Notes: a model not told the origin generated them from the sequence alone. A stretch of DNA of 64,000 bases from Lithospermum erythrorhizon (GCA_019722365.1 JADFUC010001145.1:1-64000), one strand, 5' to 3'. Positions 13,741-26,405 are shown, counted from the stretch's first letter. Numbers and translations: made by a program.

Positions 13741-16700
13741 TTTCTCAGAAGCAAAAAAGATAAAATGAAAATGCTAATATATAAAAATGCAAAACGACGT
13801 CGTACGAGTCTTTCCTTTTGGTCGGACCCATGTAATGTAAGAACAAATTTGGAATCTTTACGATTTTTATTTTTTGTCAAATTGGAATGTAATTAATTTA
13901 CCATGGATGCTATAAGCACAAACCAAACAGTAAAATAAATTATGTGAAATTATTATTTTAGTCCCCTATTTATAAGTGTAGTGTTGGAAAAAATTTCATT
14001 TAAGATCAAAATAGTCATTCTACAGTATTTTTGACACTCTTTAGGTGTGCTTTGAGAAGGACTTTTAATTTAGGCTTAACTCTTGCCAACATTAATATAT
14101 AAATTTAAGACGAGTGAATAAATTTATGTTGGTCCAATCTATTTTAATGAAGCTGAAAAAAGCAATAATTTTTTTTAATCATTTTTAATAATTTTAACTC
14201 ATATTACAGAGTATAAGGGATTTAATGATATACTCCGTATATGCTCTTAATCAAGATGTAACTAGTTAGATAGTGGGAAAGTTTGTTTAAACATTAAATC
14301 AATATTGGGTGGTTGATTCTCAAATTATCTACGTTCTTTATGAATTCCCTATATCACATAGACCACAAATTATTTACTATGAATCCATCAAATCACTCCA
14401 TTCTTGAAATGCGTCAATTGCTTGATATTATCATATCAAAATATTATCTCTACCAATTAGGAGGTTGTTATTTTCTAGTGTCAATTATTTTAAAATGAAA
14501 TTCGATAGTAATTCTCAATTAATTTTATTAGGATCGGTTTGCCTCATTACTTTGCTAAAGCTTCTAGGTTCAAATGGGTGCCAATCTCTATCAGATTGGA
14601 CTTGCATGATTGGGTTCATAAATCTCAAAATTGCATAGAATAATGTAAAGATAGAGCTGGTTGAAGTGGAAGTTGTCTTTATTTGTAACATGGATTTTGC
14701 ATCTCTAAAATATCTGCAATGCTTTTCTCTTTTCGGCTAAGTGAGATATTTCAACTCTTTTTCCTGTTGGGGGCAACAAAAATTAAATCTAATTGGCTAT
14801 TTTGACTCAATTCCGGCTCTCACCAGTATAGTGAAGTGTTAGTGTTTACCAATTGCCATGTTGCCTTTAATTTCTTGATCGAGAGAAACTATCTCTTGAT
14901 CAGTGTATATCTTGATCATTTTCATTCATGTGATAATAATAATAATAAGATAATATACTTCAACAAAAGATATGCGATAAAAGAAAAACATATTATGAGT
15001 TACTGTATTACAAAACGTTCTTAAACTTTAAGCTTAAGAACCTAATACATTGTACACTATCCATCAATATATAGTATTATAGTCCTATAAATGGAAATTC
15101 ATCATCTTATCTCCTGGTATAATTCTTCCAGCAGCTACTATTGGTACGTATGTAATTCAAGTTTTTTTTTCCCATCAAATGGAATTTGAAGTTCTATAAT
15201 GGCTAAAGTATTCCCTTTGTTTCTTGAATGGATTTGGAATTGAGACTAGGGAGGGTATCATTTTGAAAGAGCACTTTGAAGGGCTCCTTTGAAAGGGCAT
15301 ATTAAGTTATCTTCTGGAATGAATTAATTAATGATTGTGGATAATGCATAGCATAATTGATTAGATTGTAGTGAGCTAAAGATAATGAATGCTTCTTCCT
15401 GCACTTTTGTAAGGAATACTTGAATGGTGGAATCCACTACTTGCTCTAATATAAATAGAAAAGCCCTCCTTAATCCACTTTCTCTCATATAGAAAAGTTC
15501 CCTTTAATCATTATCTGCCATTGATGCTTTGACCTTTGTGTAGTGCATGATAAACTAATGACTATTTCCTAACTTATTTATTCCACTTTTTCTTTTGGTT
15601 ACTTGGCACTTGGCAGTTGGCATAATCCTTAACCTTATCGTACCACTTTGAATAGTGAGATTCCATTTCACTCTTATAGAATTAAGACTAATATTTCTTT
15701 TATCTCTTTCAATTAATTGGTCTAGCCTCTTACAATTTAACTGGTTACAATTTTCTACTCTTTTTTGAATTTCACCGTACGTCTCGATATTTATAAAATT
15801 GCATCCTAGCTATATTGTGTAAAATTATTTAGTAATAAACTACACATTACGAGCGATAATAATTGTCACAATTTATTTAGCCGTACATTCTGGTAACATT
15901 TATACCATTAATTTGCCAACATCATATCTTTATCATCATTAACTGATAAGTAAGCTGCATGACAAGTTGTTAAAACAGATGGTGCTTCAATGTTTCTAGT
16001 TTGGGTCATTTCTCATGGCAACTTGGAACGAAGACCATGCCCACACGTTTGTTAAAACTTAAACCTAGCTAACCATTATCAAGCAATAATAAGTGTAAAT
16101 ACGAATTTAACAACAATGCTTATCCCATACAAGATGCCTCCTATTATAAGACATCATCACCTTTATTATTAACACTCTTTTCAGATAAGATTGAATTGAA
16201 CATGGAGATTATGGATAGAAGCCATGCGCATATATACATGTTGAAAACATGAAGACTCAAATTACTAATGTATGGTACGTAATTAAGTAAGATTTGAATT
16301 ATCCTGTCTAGATGGCAAATATACACCACTGGGTGTCTAATTTAATAAAAATAGACATTAGACATCGAAATAAACATCATTGGGTGTCTATTTTACATTA
16401 GATATCGAAATAGATACCATTGGATGTCTAATTTAATGAAAATAGACTCCATTGTATTGAGTCTTAGTACATCTCTTCTGAGAAGTCCAGACAGCCTGTA
16501 AATTAAGAACTTATCGATGCATCATGCATTATTAAGTTGTGCGCTCACATACTAACAATTTTGATTCGGACATTGAGTGTTGATCAGTAGAACGTGCCAT
16601 GACAGTAAAGGGACATATATAACTATGGGACATTATTTTTAAATTGTTTCTATATTTTCAATTTCGCTTTTTCAGCCAAGCAATTAGATGCACGTTACTA

Positions 16701-18066
16701 ATTGTTTGAATTTTCTACTATTTTAGTCTTGATTATTAGGTCCCTAACTTGTATGTTGTATCTTATCACTTGTGCCACAATACAGATTACAGCAGTAACT
16801 AGCACTTTCGTTTGCCATATTTGTTTGCTTCCTTGCACCGGCCTAGATACAGTAGTACTCAACGTCTGAGGGATCTTGCGTACACCATGGAAAGAAATTA
16901 AAGTCAATTCTTCGAGCCGTCCATCTTTCGGGTCTACTTTTATTGTCACATGTTTCTCAATTTGGAAAAATGGAAACCAACGATATAAAGGATATCGGCT
17001 TAATTGCATACACCATCTTTAACTTTAAGCGTATGATCAAATTCCTCAAAATTTAATTTTAGGTGGAGTTCCAAATTTATCTTGTAATAAATGAAATTTA
17101 GGAGGAAATTAGAAAAAATGAAAAATAAAGTTCAGTTTCTTAATTAAAAGGTAGATCGATTCAGATGTATTTTAAAAAATTAGAAATTTTAGTTCCTCAT
17201 TTGAAAAATGTGTATATTATATGGGACCATGCATAAGAAATGAAGCTTATATTGTATCAGGTATAAATCGTTCAATATAAATAGTCGTTTTCTGATATTG
17301 GATTGTATGCTATACTTTGAATCAGCTCATCTTGGTTATCTATTTTGGGTATTTTTGTACCTTATCTAATGTTGATCCAAAATAAATGAGAAAACTGAAA
17401 AGTATCATCTATTCATCTTATTGCTCACGCATTCTTCTTCCCAACTCCCTCCAAACTGAAAATGACAAAAAAGATTAGCACAACCACGAGAAATGCTCCC
17501 AACTTTCCCTCCAACCACCCCTCTTTTTGTAGCCCCTTCATTCAGACATGAATTAGTCCGTGTTTGGTGGGCAAATTAAAACGTATAATGATGAAACCAA
17601 ATATTAAAATACAAGTAATAGATTAACTCGGTTGCTTATTTAACATAGAACGAGAAATCATGCAGGTAAATTTTTCTATAAACTCATTTACCTTCACGTA
17701 AAGATTCGATTCTGGCTAAGGACATACTTTACTAGACCAGGATTTATATAAAATTATCAATATTCTCGGTGATTAGGCCAAATGTTACGGAGCTATTAAA
17801 TGGTCCATTGTAACTTCCATCCCAAATCCTCGGATCAAATACGTTATCAGATTTGATTGAGTCAACTTGAATACAAAATTACAAAATTGATTATCAAAAT
17901 TCAAAATGAGGCAGTAGTATTTAAATAAATTAAGCACAATTATTGGTTAGTATTTGATATCTTTATATTCTAAATTGTTCAAATAATAATTATCCAAATA
18001 ATTATCTATTACCATCATAACTCCATGGAAATAAATAGTTACATTTTTACAACTATACCACATTAG
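13741..18066. other. Long AT-rich spacer
   Basis: No gene recognised. The minus-strand frame 16698-17009 (103 residues, starts at an ATG) has no motif I recognise. At 16325-16455 a roughly 55-bp unit (GGTGTCTAATTTAAT, ATTAGACATCGAAATA) is repeated imperfectly. The part next to 18066 should contain the 3' UTR of the first ATL gene. Confidence 0.4.
16322..16455. repeat. Imperfect short tandem/inverted repeats
   Basis: The strings TGGGTGTCTA, AATAGACATTAGACATCGAAATA and their variants recur at intervals of about 55 bp, some in inverted order. This looks like a small decayed repeat and carries no coding potential. Confidence 0.5.
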
Positions 18067-18717
18067 TTAAGGTAAGTATGTAGCAGATGAAGTTGAAGCA
18101 CCTAAAGAAAACAGTTTCCCTTTGCTCAATTTATTAAAATTTCCACCACCAGCAGCGGCGGCGGAGCCAACTTCGCCGCACTTCCGGCACCTAGTGACCT
18201 CCAGAATCTGCCTACAAGACGGACACGAAGAGTGTGATCCAAGCCACATATCAATACACTGGACATGAAATCCATGCCCACATTGTGGCAATACTCTAAT
18301 CTCATCACCATCCTCATATTCCGTTAGGCATATTGCACAATCCTCTGCTTCTTCATTTGTTTCTTCAATTCTTCCAACAACATCTTCCTTCAAATCAATT
18401 GTCTTTTTATTCGAATTATTATTATTATTACTATATGTATATTTTGGAAGTGCGTTCAACACTTTTTTCTTCAACCCTTTATTAGCAGAAGAATGATGTT
18501 CTAGGATGTTACGTGGAACTCCATGGCGGAGCCACGTGCACCGAGCCACGACTATGAGGCCTAGAACGCAGATTATTGCGCATATCAAGGAGGCGAGGAT
18601 GACGACGAAGTCGGCTTTGTCAGTCATCTCCTGAGGTGGCTCAGGCACTTGAGCCACTGGAAGTGCATTTGATGATGTTAAGTTGCTACCAAGTAGAAAT
18701 CTACGAGCATAAGCCAT
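18067..18717 (-). CDS. RING-H2 E3 ubiquitin ligase, ATL8/ATL80-like
   Basis: A single-exon frame of 216 residues; I take the start MAYARRFLL at 18715-18717 because the second ATL gene starts the same way. It has a hydrophobic segment at residues about 36-58 ([20 protein letters not shown]), then the GLD-type region ([15 protein letters not shown]), then a RING-H2 domain. The RING begins CAICLTEY, continues [15 protein letters not shown] and ends SSCPSC, with all eight zinc ligands in C-x2-C, C-x-H, H-x2-C and C-x2-C order. A further CRKC pair follows, as in ATL8/ATL80. ATLs are membrane-anchored ubiquitin ligases, many of them quickly induced by stress or elicitors. The paralog lies about 9.5 kb downstream in the window. 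Confidence 0.95.
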   Translation of the reverse strand: MAYARRFLLGSNLTSSNALPVAQVPEPPQEMTDKADFVVILASLICAIICVLGLIVVARCTWLRHGVPRNILEHHSSANKGLKKKVLNALPKYTYSNNNNNSNKKTIDLKEDVVGRIEETNEEAEDCAICLTEYEDGDEIRVLPQCGHGFHVQCIDMWLGSHSSCPSCRQILEVTRCRKCGEVGSAAAAGGGNFNKLSKGKLFSLGASTSSATYLP

Positions 18718-18837
18718 GTTTATGAAATTAAATTGGACAATCTTTTTGGAACAAATCACTAATATTGGTTTTAAAAGATGTAGTCGATCGAGTTTTATTA
18801 GAGTATATAAGAAAGAGTGGTGAGCTGAATTTTATGA

Positions 18838-18920
18838 GTTCACGGAAAGAGAGACAGGTCTGTTTTGTATGTACATGAATATTTTTGTGTTTGCGTTTGG
18901 GGGTATGTATATATAGTCAC
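18838..18920 (-). promoter_or_regulatory. Upstream block shared with the second ATL gene, with TATA box
   Basis: The stretch around AGACAGGTCTGTTTTGTATG and CATGAATATTTTTGTG at 18839-18900 is nearly the same as 28296-28352 upstream of the paralog. TATATATA at about 18907-18914 lies some 190 bp upstream of the ATG and fits a minus-strand TATA box. The block is probably 5' leader or core promoter retained since duplication. Confidence 0.55.
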
Positions 18921-20011
18921 TAGATGGGGTATAGTTTGAGTGCTTTTATTTAAGGGGGGAGCAGCCAAAGAGGGTAAAATGGTAATCCAACATAAGCACT
19001 TTTATTAGTGGTGAAATCGAATTTTGACATGCTAGCCAGTTTGTTCACAAAATCACAATTATTATATGTAAGGGCATCACCACATTATCAAAGCCACTAG
19101 CCTTTGTAACTATTATAACTCAGGCTAATTATATAGATTTTTCGATCTTTAAATTAAAGTACTATTCATTTTTAAGCTAAGCCACATCTAAAATAATTCA
19201 ATGTTCGATATTTCATGTTAAGTACTTCCTCCATCGTCAAAAGACTGACAGGTTTTCAACCTAATTCAGTATAAGTATAATATTATTTATTTGAATTAAA
19301 GTTACATGTGTTAATTGTATTGTTTCGAATGAAAAAAAGAAGTGAAAAATCTTCCTTTCATCTCAAATATTAAAATTTGTTGGATTTTAACCATTGAAAA
19401 ATAATCCGTGATAAAATGTAGTTACCATAAAGTAGTAAAATCATTCTTTCTCATAGTGCAATTGAGGTCGGTGGAAAGAAAGACCCGAAAGACGAGAGGA
19501 TTTCGTCATCTAAACAATAGATACTTGGCTTGCATAAATTAAGGATGCTCATATTCTGGATAACTTATATGGAAGGCATGGACCATTCAAGTTGTACGAT
19601 AATTCCATATATAAACCGGTGGCACCGCCGCACAAACCGGCTTTTTCTTTCTTTTTGGTTTTTAATAAAACTACATTTTTAAGTCTTATACGGATACGGT
19701 ATATATATGAAACATAACTTTTAACTAATAAACTCATTTACCTTTGCGTAAGGATTTGATTATTCTTGCCAAGGACATACTCTACCGGACCATGGCCATA
19801 ATTTAGATAAATTTATACCATCTTCTTTCAGCCAAAGCCAAATGCCATAAAGCTATTGAATACAGAGTAATTAAATAAATTAATAAGCTTACATGACTAC
19901 GAGAATAAACCAAGAAAGAATAAAATTGTGCCTAATGCTATCGAAGGTTTTCAAAGTGGCAGTTGACATCCTTGGCGACCTTTTTTGTGCCTTTCATTGG
20001 AGGATATATTT
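18921..20011. other. Spacer between ATL promoter and copia element
   Basis: AT-rich, with no gene recognised. The sequence ACTCATTTACCTT(T/C)(G/A)CGTAAGGATT at 19732-19755 also occurs near 17685-17710, so part of this spacer is a diverged copy of the flank on the other side of the ATL gene. That includes the following GGACATACT and ACCAGG/ACCATGG strings. Confidence 0.4.
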
Positions 20012-20349
20012 TGTAATCTATTACTACCAAATTTTGGACGGTTGTTTATGTATGGATTAGATTTGTTGTCGTTTGGCTCAAATTGCGTGATTAATTGATT
20101 CCTGATAAATCAAAGTCAAATGTACCATTAATTGGTCTAATGGGCAATCAGGCAGCGTCTCAGCTACCGAAAGTTTCACGCGCAAGGTTTTATTGAGAGG
20201 GAGGAAACAAAAGAACTGAACTTTAAAGTATACGCGAAAAACTAAGATAAGGTAAATAATATTTATATTAGGGTTAGGTCACAGGTTTATTGAGGGTAAT
20301 GACGTTGGGTTGAAATTTGGAATTGGTATGGTGGTAAAATAGATTAACA
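20012..20349 (-). repeat. 3' LTR of the copia element
   Basis: Shares long blocks with 23158-23519: GATTAGATTTGTTGTCGTTT, CAATTGGTCTAA, TTTTATTGAGAGG, AACAAAAGAACT and TATTAGGGTTAGGT. It begins TGTAAT and ends AACA on the plus strand. Near its start it has about 30 bp (CTATTACTACCAAATTTTGG) not present in the other LTR. Confidence 0.8.
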
Positions 20350-20365
20350 ATCTCGCCCTTTGGAT
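20350..20365 (-). other. Polypurine tract of the copia element
   Basis: On the minus strand this reads CCAAAGGGCGAGAT directly upstream of the LTR start TGTTAATC, the expected place for plus-strand priming in a minus-oriented element. Confidence 0.55.
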
Positions 20366-20690
20366 CAAGGCAACACATTTACATAACATGGAAATTACAT
20401 GACCTCCTCGTGGCGAGCCATTGCTTGTAAATCACAAAGACAATACAAGTAATGGGCTTACTAAAGTATCTTATTGTCACAAAGACCCGGGGTAAAAACC
20501 ACCCTAACAACCCAAGTCTCCAAGGACGAACTCTGGGTCGCCAGGAGTTCAACATAATTACACCAACATGCAAAAGATCGGGACAAGAATACCAAGAGGA
20601 TGCCCTCGAGTACTCATGCAAAACAGCCAATGAGAACACAAAAGCGTGTCAAGTCACTTAAAAGATCGGGGAGACTAGCGATCACCAAAG

Positions 20691-20970
20691 CATGTCAAGT
20701 CCACAAGGACAACCACAAGGAATTTTCGAGTTCGACAACAAAGACACGAACACTAATAATGTCAAGTCCACAAAGGATAGAACTCTACCACAAAAATCCT
20801 CGAGTTCGACAAGCAGACAACTGGCTAATCATGTCGAGTCACAAATGAGAACTTCACCACAAAGGTCTTCGCGTTCGACAAACAGAGACACGAACACTAA
20901 TCATGTCAAGTCCAAAAAGGACAAAACTCTACCACAAAGGTCCTCTAGTTCGACAAACACAGTGAAAAAA
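20691..20970. repeat. Four tandem units of about 72 bp in the retroelement 3' region
   Basis: Units begin at 20691, 20758, 20830 and 20902 with (C/A)ATGTC(A/G)AGTC and run through ACTCTACCACAAAGG, CCTCGAGTTCGACAA and ACACGAACACTAAT. A weaker partial unit precedes them at about 20644. Because 72 is a multiple of three, the plus strand stays open (20692-20973) and reads as a Ser/Thr/Lys-rich repeat, but that strand is antisense to the retroelement and is probably not coding. Confidence 0.85.
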
Positions 20971-23144
20971 TAAAAATAACATAACAATTAACAAACACCT
21001 AGTAAGTTAATAGATCACACAAAGTGACAAGACAAAACAGACACAAAATCCCCAAACCACCAATGGTAGGATTTTCAAGTACCTTAGCCATTTCACTTTA
21101 GCATTCAATAAGGCATACTCAACTTTTAGGTAACATTTACATTTCTGAATGCCAACATGAGATATCAATTTACTCAAAAAAATCTACAACATATGCATTT
21201 GGTTGCTTTTAAATCTCTAAAAGATGTTCATTCTCAAAGTCTTTTTTAACATTACCTAGTCTCTGTAATAAAATACTCCACAAAAGATAATTTTGCATAC
21301 TGATGACATTAAGCAAGGACATAAGAAAGTGAAACGGGATCAAAGATGACATACTATAATAGGATCAAGAATATCGCATAATTCATTCCCTCCTTTTGAC
21401 TAAATCCTTGGCAATCAAATCATTTAGACTAAATGCCATATCATACTCATGCATATCATCCATCAAAACCTTCTCCACCTTATTAAAATAAGCAGTGCAG
21501 TATACACCTCATTTGGAGCATAAATCACAAATCTAAAGCATATGCCCGGCTTTCCTCGCACACAAGGTTCACAAGAGGGAGTGGGAGGCAACTTATCACT
21601 ACTAAAGTGACTATGATTATGCAAAATCTCTAATCTGTTATCACTCCTATGACCTAATCTATTATTCCACAAAACAGATTTATCATCAGCAATAGAGTTA
21701 ACAGAAGCACAAAGCAGTTGATCGACAAACATACAAGTTGTTTTATTTAGTGTCAAACAAATAATAAGAGAACCTTTCCAAATTTTCATAATACCTTCCC
21801 CATTTTTTTCCTCTAAACTGTGAACATCCTGAGAAGCCTTAGAGATAGCAGGAAATTAACACAAGTCAGAATATGCCTAACGATGCCCGGGGTGAACTTA
21901 ACCGAAGAGAACCTAAGACATACATCTCTTATTCTATCACATTACAGTTCTTCCCAAATTTACTGCTAGGTAAACCCATGCTCAATCTCTTTTATGGTTT
22001 GAAACATATGTTTAAAGGAGTTACATAGAAAAGAATTGGAACCCGAGGTCTACAACCAGTCAGTTACGAAAGGATAGAGAAAGCATAAACTTCAAACTAG
22101 CATAATCATAAAGATCATTAATCTGTAATATCTTAATTATCTCTACTTGAAGCCACATTATCATGCACACTTGATGTTGGTTCTTCCCAGACTTAGGACA
22201 ATCCACAATCAAATGACCTTGTCCATAGTAATTTATAACACTACTTTCTACCACTTGCATTAGGTCTGGCTTAGATCTATCTTTCTAATTATCAGTATTC
22301 TTCTCATAAACTCACCTCCATAACCGACATTCTTTTGAGCCTTCAACCTATCTGGTCTACACTGTCATAACCTCCATAGAATTTTACTCCTCAGCATGCC
22401 TCAAATCTAATTCTTTATTCTTAAGACCATTTACTACAATGTCTAGCATTATTTGCATCTACCCATGCCAATAGCGATTTAACATCACTAAAGAATCGGG
22501 GAGCTAAGCATTAAAGGGCAATGGGAGGCGTAATCATCATATTTCTTATGCTTAATTTCTTAATATCTACAATGGGTTTTATGAAACACATCTAGATTTT
22601 CTTCAATATCTTAGACATCAATCAAACTTAAAAAACTTCTCAACAGAACATTCAGTAGGCGGGGTTTGGTATATAGAGTATTTAAACTTATCATAGAGTT
22701 TAACATTCCTTAATTCCAACTTTTCTAATGCAAGGAATCGAGATAAGTTCAAATAAATTATGAACATGCATTTCATTCATTTCAATCAGTATTGCTTTAG
22801 TTGCGGTAGCTACATGTCTGAATACTTGACCCCAACTAATCTTTTGTTGAATTAATTACACTTAATTTTTGTTTCACATGCTAAATCAGTTACTATCGCA
22901 AATTTAACACGCAATAGCTCCAGGCCACAGGCAGATCATGCGTATGAATCAAGTCAAGGAACTCGAGATCGGTCGGATTCTCACGGCGAACCCATATCCG
23001 TCAACTTAGACGACCCGGTCCAAACCGAAAGCCCGCAGACCACTCAACTTTCTCAAACTTCTTAGGTCCCATTCGATCCACGAACTTGGTGCTAAAACTT
23101 CTCGGCGGCGATTTGAATTCTTCGACTGATAAATCAAACACAAA

Positions 23145-23157
23145 GCTCGTGATACCT
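23145..23157 (-). other. Primer-binding site of the copia element
   Basis: On the minus strand this reads AGGTATCACGAGC, directly next to the LTR end TTACA. It is close to TGGTATCAGAGC, the initiator-Met-tRNA complementary site usual in plant copia elements. Confidence 0.65.
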
Positions 23158-23519
23158 TGTAATGTTTATGGATCGATTAGATTTGTTGTCGTTTGACTCA
23201 GATCGCCTAATAATTGATTCCGGACAAACGAAGTCAAATGCACCACCAATTGGTCTAAGGGGCAACCTAACCAAAAGCGTCTCCACACTCTCAAAGGTTT
23301 GCACACAAAAGTATTTTATTGAGAGGAGAACAAAAGAACTAGCTTTCTCACAAGTGTACAAAAAAACTAAAGATGAACACTCTATTCTTTTTTGCTTCAT
23401 AAAACTAGAGGACAAACACTCATATAAATAATATTATATTAGGGTTAGGTTTGAGTTTATTCGAAGGGTGGCAACGTGGGTTGTTGAGTGGTATACTGGA
23501 CCAATAGATAAATAGTACA
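23158..23519 (-). repeat. 5' LTR of the copia element
   Basis: Partner of 20012-20349. It carries about 45 bp near 23365-23415 (CACTCTATTCTTTTTTGCTT and following) that are missing from the other LTR. No clear 5-bp target duplication is left: TATTT on one side, CAATT or AATTT on the other. Confidence 0.8.
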
Positions 23520-24344
23520 CAATTTTTTTTTTTCATTTTGATGTTTTATGAGTACATTTGATTTACACTAGTAAAAGAGACGTGCGATGCACGACATGCA
23601 ATCAATTTCTAAATATTTATTCATTTTTTTATGTTTAATTGAAATAATTTCTAAAATTGTGTAAGCACACACTCGCTTGAATTTTTTAATTAATATTTTT
23701 TTTTGAAGGATACTTTGATCAGAATAACTCTTTAAATATAAGATGAAAAATTACGATAAAATCGATGATTCTAAATGTTTTTAAGATCATTAGTATCAAT
23801 TTTATATACGACACAGTTACTTTTTGTGGATAATATTTGTTTTATTTTCTAGTACATTTTATTGTAAGTATAATTTTATTAGTAATATTACTTAAATTAT
23901 TAATATATATTACTTCATCGATATTGCCGTTCTTTCTAGTCATTTGTACATAGATTAATGAAATATAAAATAGTCAAAAAGTAAATTGAAAATATAGAAT
24001 GATAATTAATTAAAATTATATCATTATTTGGTTGATAATTTAATAACAAAAAGTAGATAAAAAATACATTAAAAATCTAGAATTATAATTTTCTATGCTA
24101 GAAATACAAATAATTTGAAACAACAAAATTGGTCTAGAAAAATAAGTAAATAGGAACGGAGGGAGTATTATTAATACATATTGGTGAATACTATTTTCCA
24201 CCCACAAATTTCTCGATACAAACTTACGCTTATTTTACCATAGCGAGCATTACACAACGTGTAAACAATTTAATAAATGTATGTGTTGGGTAAAGTTTGG
24301 AATACCTTAGTGGCATGTTCATTTAACATTCCACCATACATAGT
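23520..24344. other. AT-rich spacer
   Basis: Very AT-rich with poly-T at 23524-23534 and no open frame or known repeat recognised. GGAACGGAGGGAGTA at 24151-24170 matches the 'ACGGAGGGAGTA' end typical of plant Stowaway/Tourist-type MITEs, so a small decayed MITE may lie just left of it. Confidence 0.4.
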
Positions 24345-24600
24345 GTATGTTCAATAAAGTTCTTTGGCATATGCGACACGTATTTGGATATATAAGCCCG
24401 ATTTTGTTGTTAGTTTATTGTTCAGTGTTTTCAATCAATTATTAATTAATACTAATATAATTAATTATTACTAATTATCAATTATTACTTGATTATATGT
24501 TATTAAAATTAATCATATATTATTAATTTATTGTTCTATAAATTATTAATTATTAATCATTAATTAAAGTAAAGAGCACAAAAAAGTTATCTAGTATTAA

Positions 24601-25055
24601 GCCAACACACACAGACCTACTCGTTTGTTAAACAGCGGGTAGAAGCGTATTGGTTGTCTATTTAAACATATATTGTGCACAATGGATTAGAAAACAAATA
24701 TACGTAGCACACGTTGTGTCCGTTAGAGCCTTATTTTTTTATTTTCATGTTTGACATAAATAATCAATATAATTTATTTATTTAAATATTTACCATAAAT
24801 AATTTTGTATTCTATCTGCTTGAACATTATTAATTTTAACTTTGAACAAAAAAAAATTAAAAATTATCAAAATAACTATTTAAAATCCAAAAATGAGATA
24901 TAAACAATATATATAGAACAATGACTATATTAACGAAAAATATAAAAACAATCTTAGTCATGTGAACATAATACATTAAACATTATATTAACTTTGACAT
25001 TAAAAATATATTCACATTTCTTAAAGTTAACATGAAAAATAAGACTAGAGATCTT
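24601..25055 (+). repeat. Long direct repeat, copy 1
   Basis: About 455 bp from GCCAACACACACAG to AAGACTAGAGATCTT, matching 25276-25747. Shared strings include GTTGTCTATTTAAACATATA, CATGTTTGACATAAATAATC and GATATAAACAATATATATAG. Confidence 0.85.
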
Positions 25056-25275
25056 ATAATTACAAGCTTGCGAATTATTATCGGATGAACTTCGTTTCAA
25101 ATTCTTAAAACAAAATTAAAATTTATTTTTGAAGTTAAAGTGTGATTTTATACTTTGAAGTTCAAAATGATTAAGGATTTTTGAATGAAAACTTGTAGAT
25201 CTTGTTAAAGTTTCATCACGAAATTAGGTTTATCGTCCATTTTTTCTAAAAATTAAAGACATCACTGGTTGTCAA

Positions 25276-25747
25276 GCCAACACACACGGGGCCTCCTCGT
25301 TTGCTAAACCAACGGGCAGAGCATATATTCGTTGTCTATTTAAACATATATTGTGCACATTGGATTAGAAAATAAATATACATAATAGCACACGTGGATA
25401 ATTCGTTTGAGCACACCCATTGGAGTCTTATTTTTCTATTTTCATGTTTGACATAAATAATCAATATAATTTATTTATTTAAATAGTTACCATAAATAAT
25501 TTCATATTCTAATACTAACTTGAACCTTATTAACTTTAACAAAAAAAAATTAAAAACATCAAAACAACTATTTAAAATCTAAAAGTGAGATATAAACAAT
25601 ATATATAGAACAATGACTATATTAACGAAAAATATCAAAAAAATCTTAGTCACATGAACGTAATACATTAAACATTATATTAACTTTGACATTAAAAATA
25701 TATTCACATTTCTTAAAGTTAACATGAAAATTAAGACTAGAGATCTT
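25276..25747 (+). repeat. Long direct repeat, copy 2
   Basis: About 472 bp, same orientation as 24601-25055 and separated from it by 220 bp. It has extra bases around 25392-25420 (AATTCGTTTGAGCACACCCA). No primer site or polypurine tract is evident in the 220-bp spacer. Confidence 0.85.
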
Positions 25748-26405
25748 GAAAAGTACCACATCAATGAACCATAACATAAAAAATGTTAAGATTATATTTA
25801 AGTATTAGGAAATGAGTTTTAAGATTATATTTAATTGTGTCGTTGTAATGTATCGAACATCTTTAATTACCCCAATTCAAAAGTAGACTTATCGAAACAT
25901 TAATTACTAGTTAAAATATTTTCGACACGTTAATTACTAATTACGAATCGGCGTCTCGATATGCGTTAGCGTATGTGTTAGCAATCACGTACCTTTGACA
26001 ATGCGATTAGAATGTTAAGCGAGCATATACTAAGGCGGATTAAGCAGTTGGATTTTGTTACTTGTTGTCGCAGCGTACCGGTAGGCACGTACATAGTGGA
26101 ACACGGTGGAGTCTACGAAGGAGTTAAGTAGACTTCGATTAAGGCAAGCCCCGGTCGATTTATAAAAATTTATTTGCTCTTTACTTTAATTAATAATAAT
26201 TAATAATTTATAGAATAATAAATTAATAACATATAATTAATTTAATAACATATAATCAAGTAATAATTGATAATTAGTAATAATTAATTATATGTTAATA
26301 TTAATTAATAATTGATTGAAAAAAATTAAACAATAAAACTTAACAAATCAGTTTATATATCCAACATGCGATGCATATTACTTACGTTAACTTATTGAGC
26401 GTTCA

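Larger units (their letters stand above)
20012..23519 (-). mobile_element. Short Ty1/copia retrotransposon with both LTRs
   Basis: Two similar terminal repeats (20012-20349 and 23158-23519) bound a 2.8-kb interior. Minus-strand coding remnants include a GAG-pre-integrase block at 21600-21720 (VLWNNRLGHRSDNRLEILH, PSCEPCVRGK) and a degenerate zinc knuckle near 22180-22240 (YYGQGHLIVDCPK, first Cys replaced by Tyr). RT and RNase H were not found, and the total of 3.5 kb is short for copia, so the element is internally deleted and could move only in trans. It sits between the two ATL paralogs. Confidence 0.8.
24345..26405. mobile_element. Fold-back element with ~200-bp inverted arms
   Basis: The arms 24345-24578 and 26174-26405 are inverted copies over about 200 bp. 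Both contain ATGCGACACG/ATGCATCGCATG, then TGGATATATAA, TTTCAATCAATTATTAATTA, ACTAATTATCAATTATTACT, TTGATTATATGTTATTAA and TTAATTAAAGTAAAGAGCA. The 1.6-kb interior has no transposase; it holds two long direct repeats and a less AT-rich stretch (about 25930-26160). Long inverted ends with no coding capacity suggest a non-autonomous Mutator-type or foldback element. I could not fix its outer ends or a target duplication. Confidence 0.65.

Noticed and set aside
13605..13880. Extended N-terminus of the phosphate carrier
   Set aside because: The frame opens at TTG and contains no ATG before the conserved region; the extra residues do not fit the family.
20692..20973. Ser/Thr-rich repeat protein on the plus strand
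   Set aside because: It arises from 72-bp tandem repeats, antisense to the retroelement.
24601..25747. Direct repeats as LTRs of a TRIM or solo element
   Set aside because: No primer-binding site or polypurine tract in the 220-bp spacer, and no TG...CA ends.
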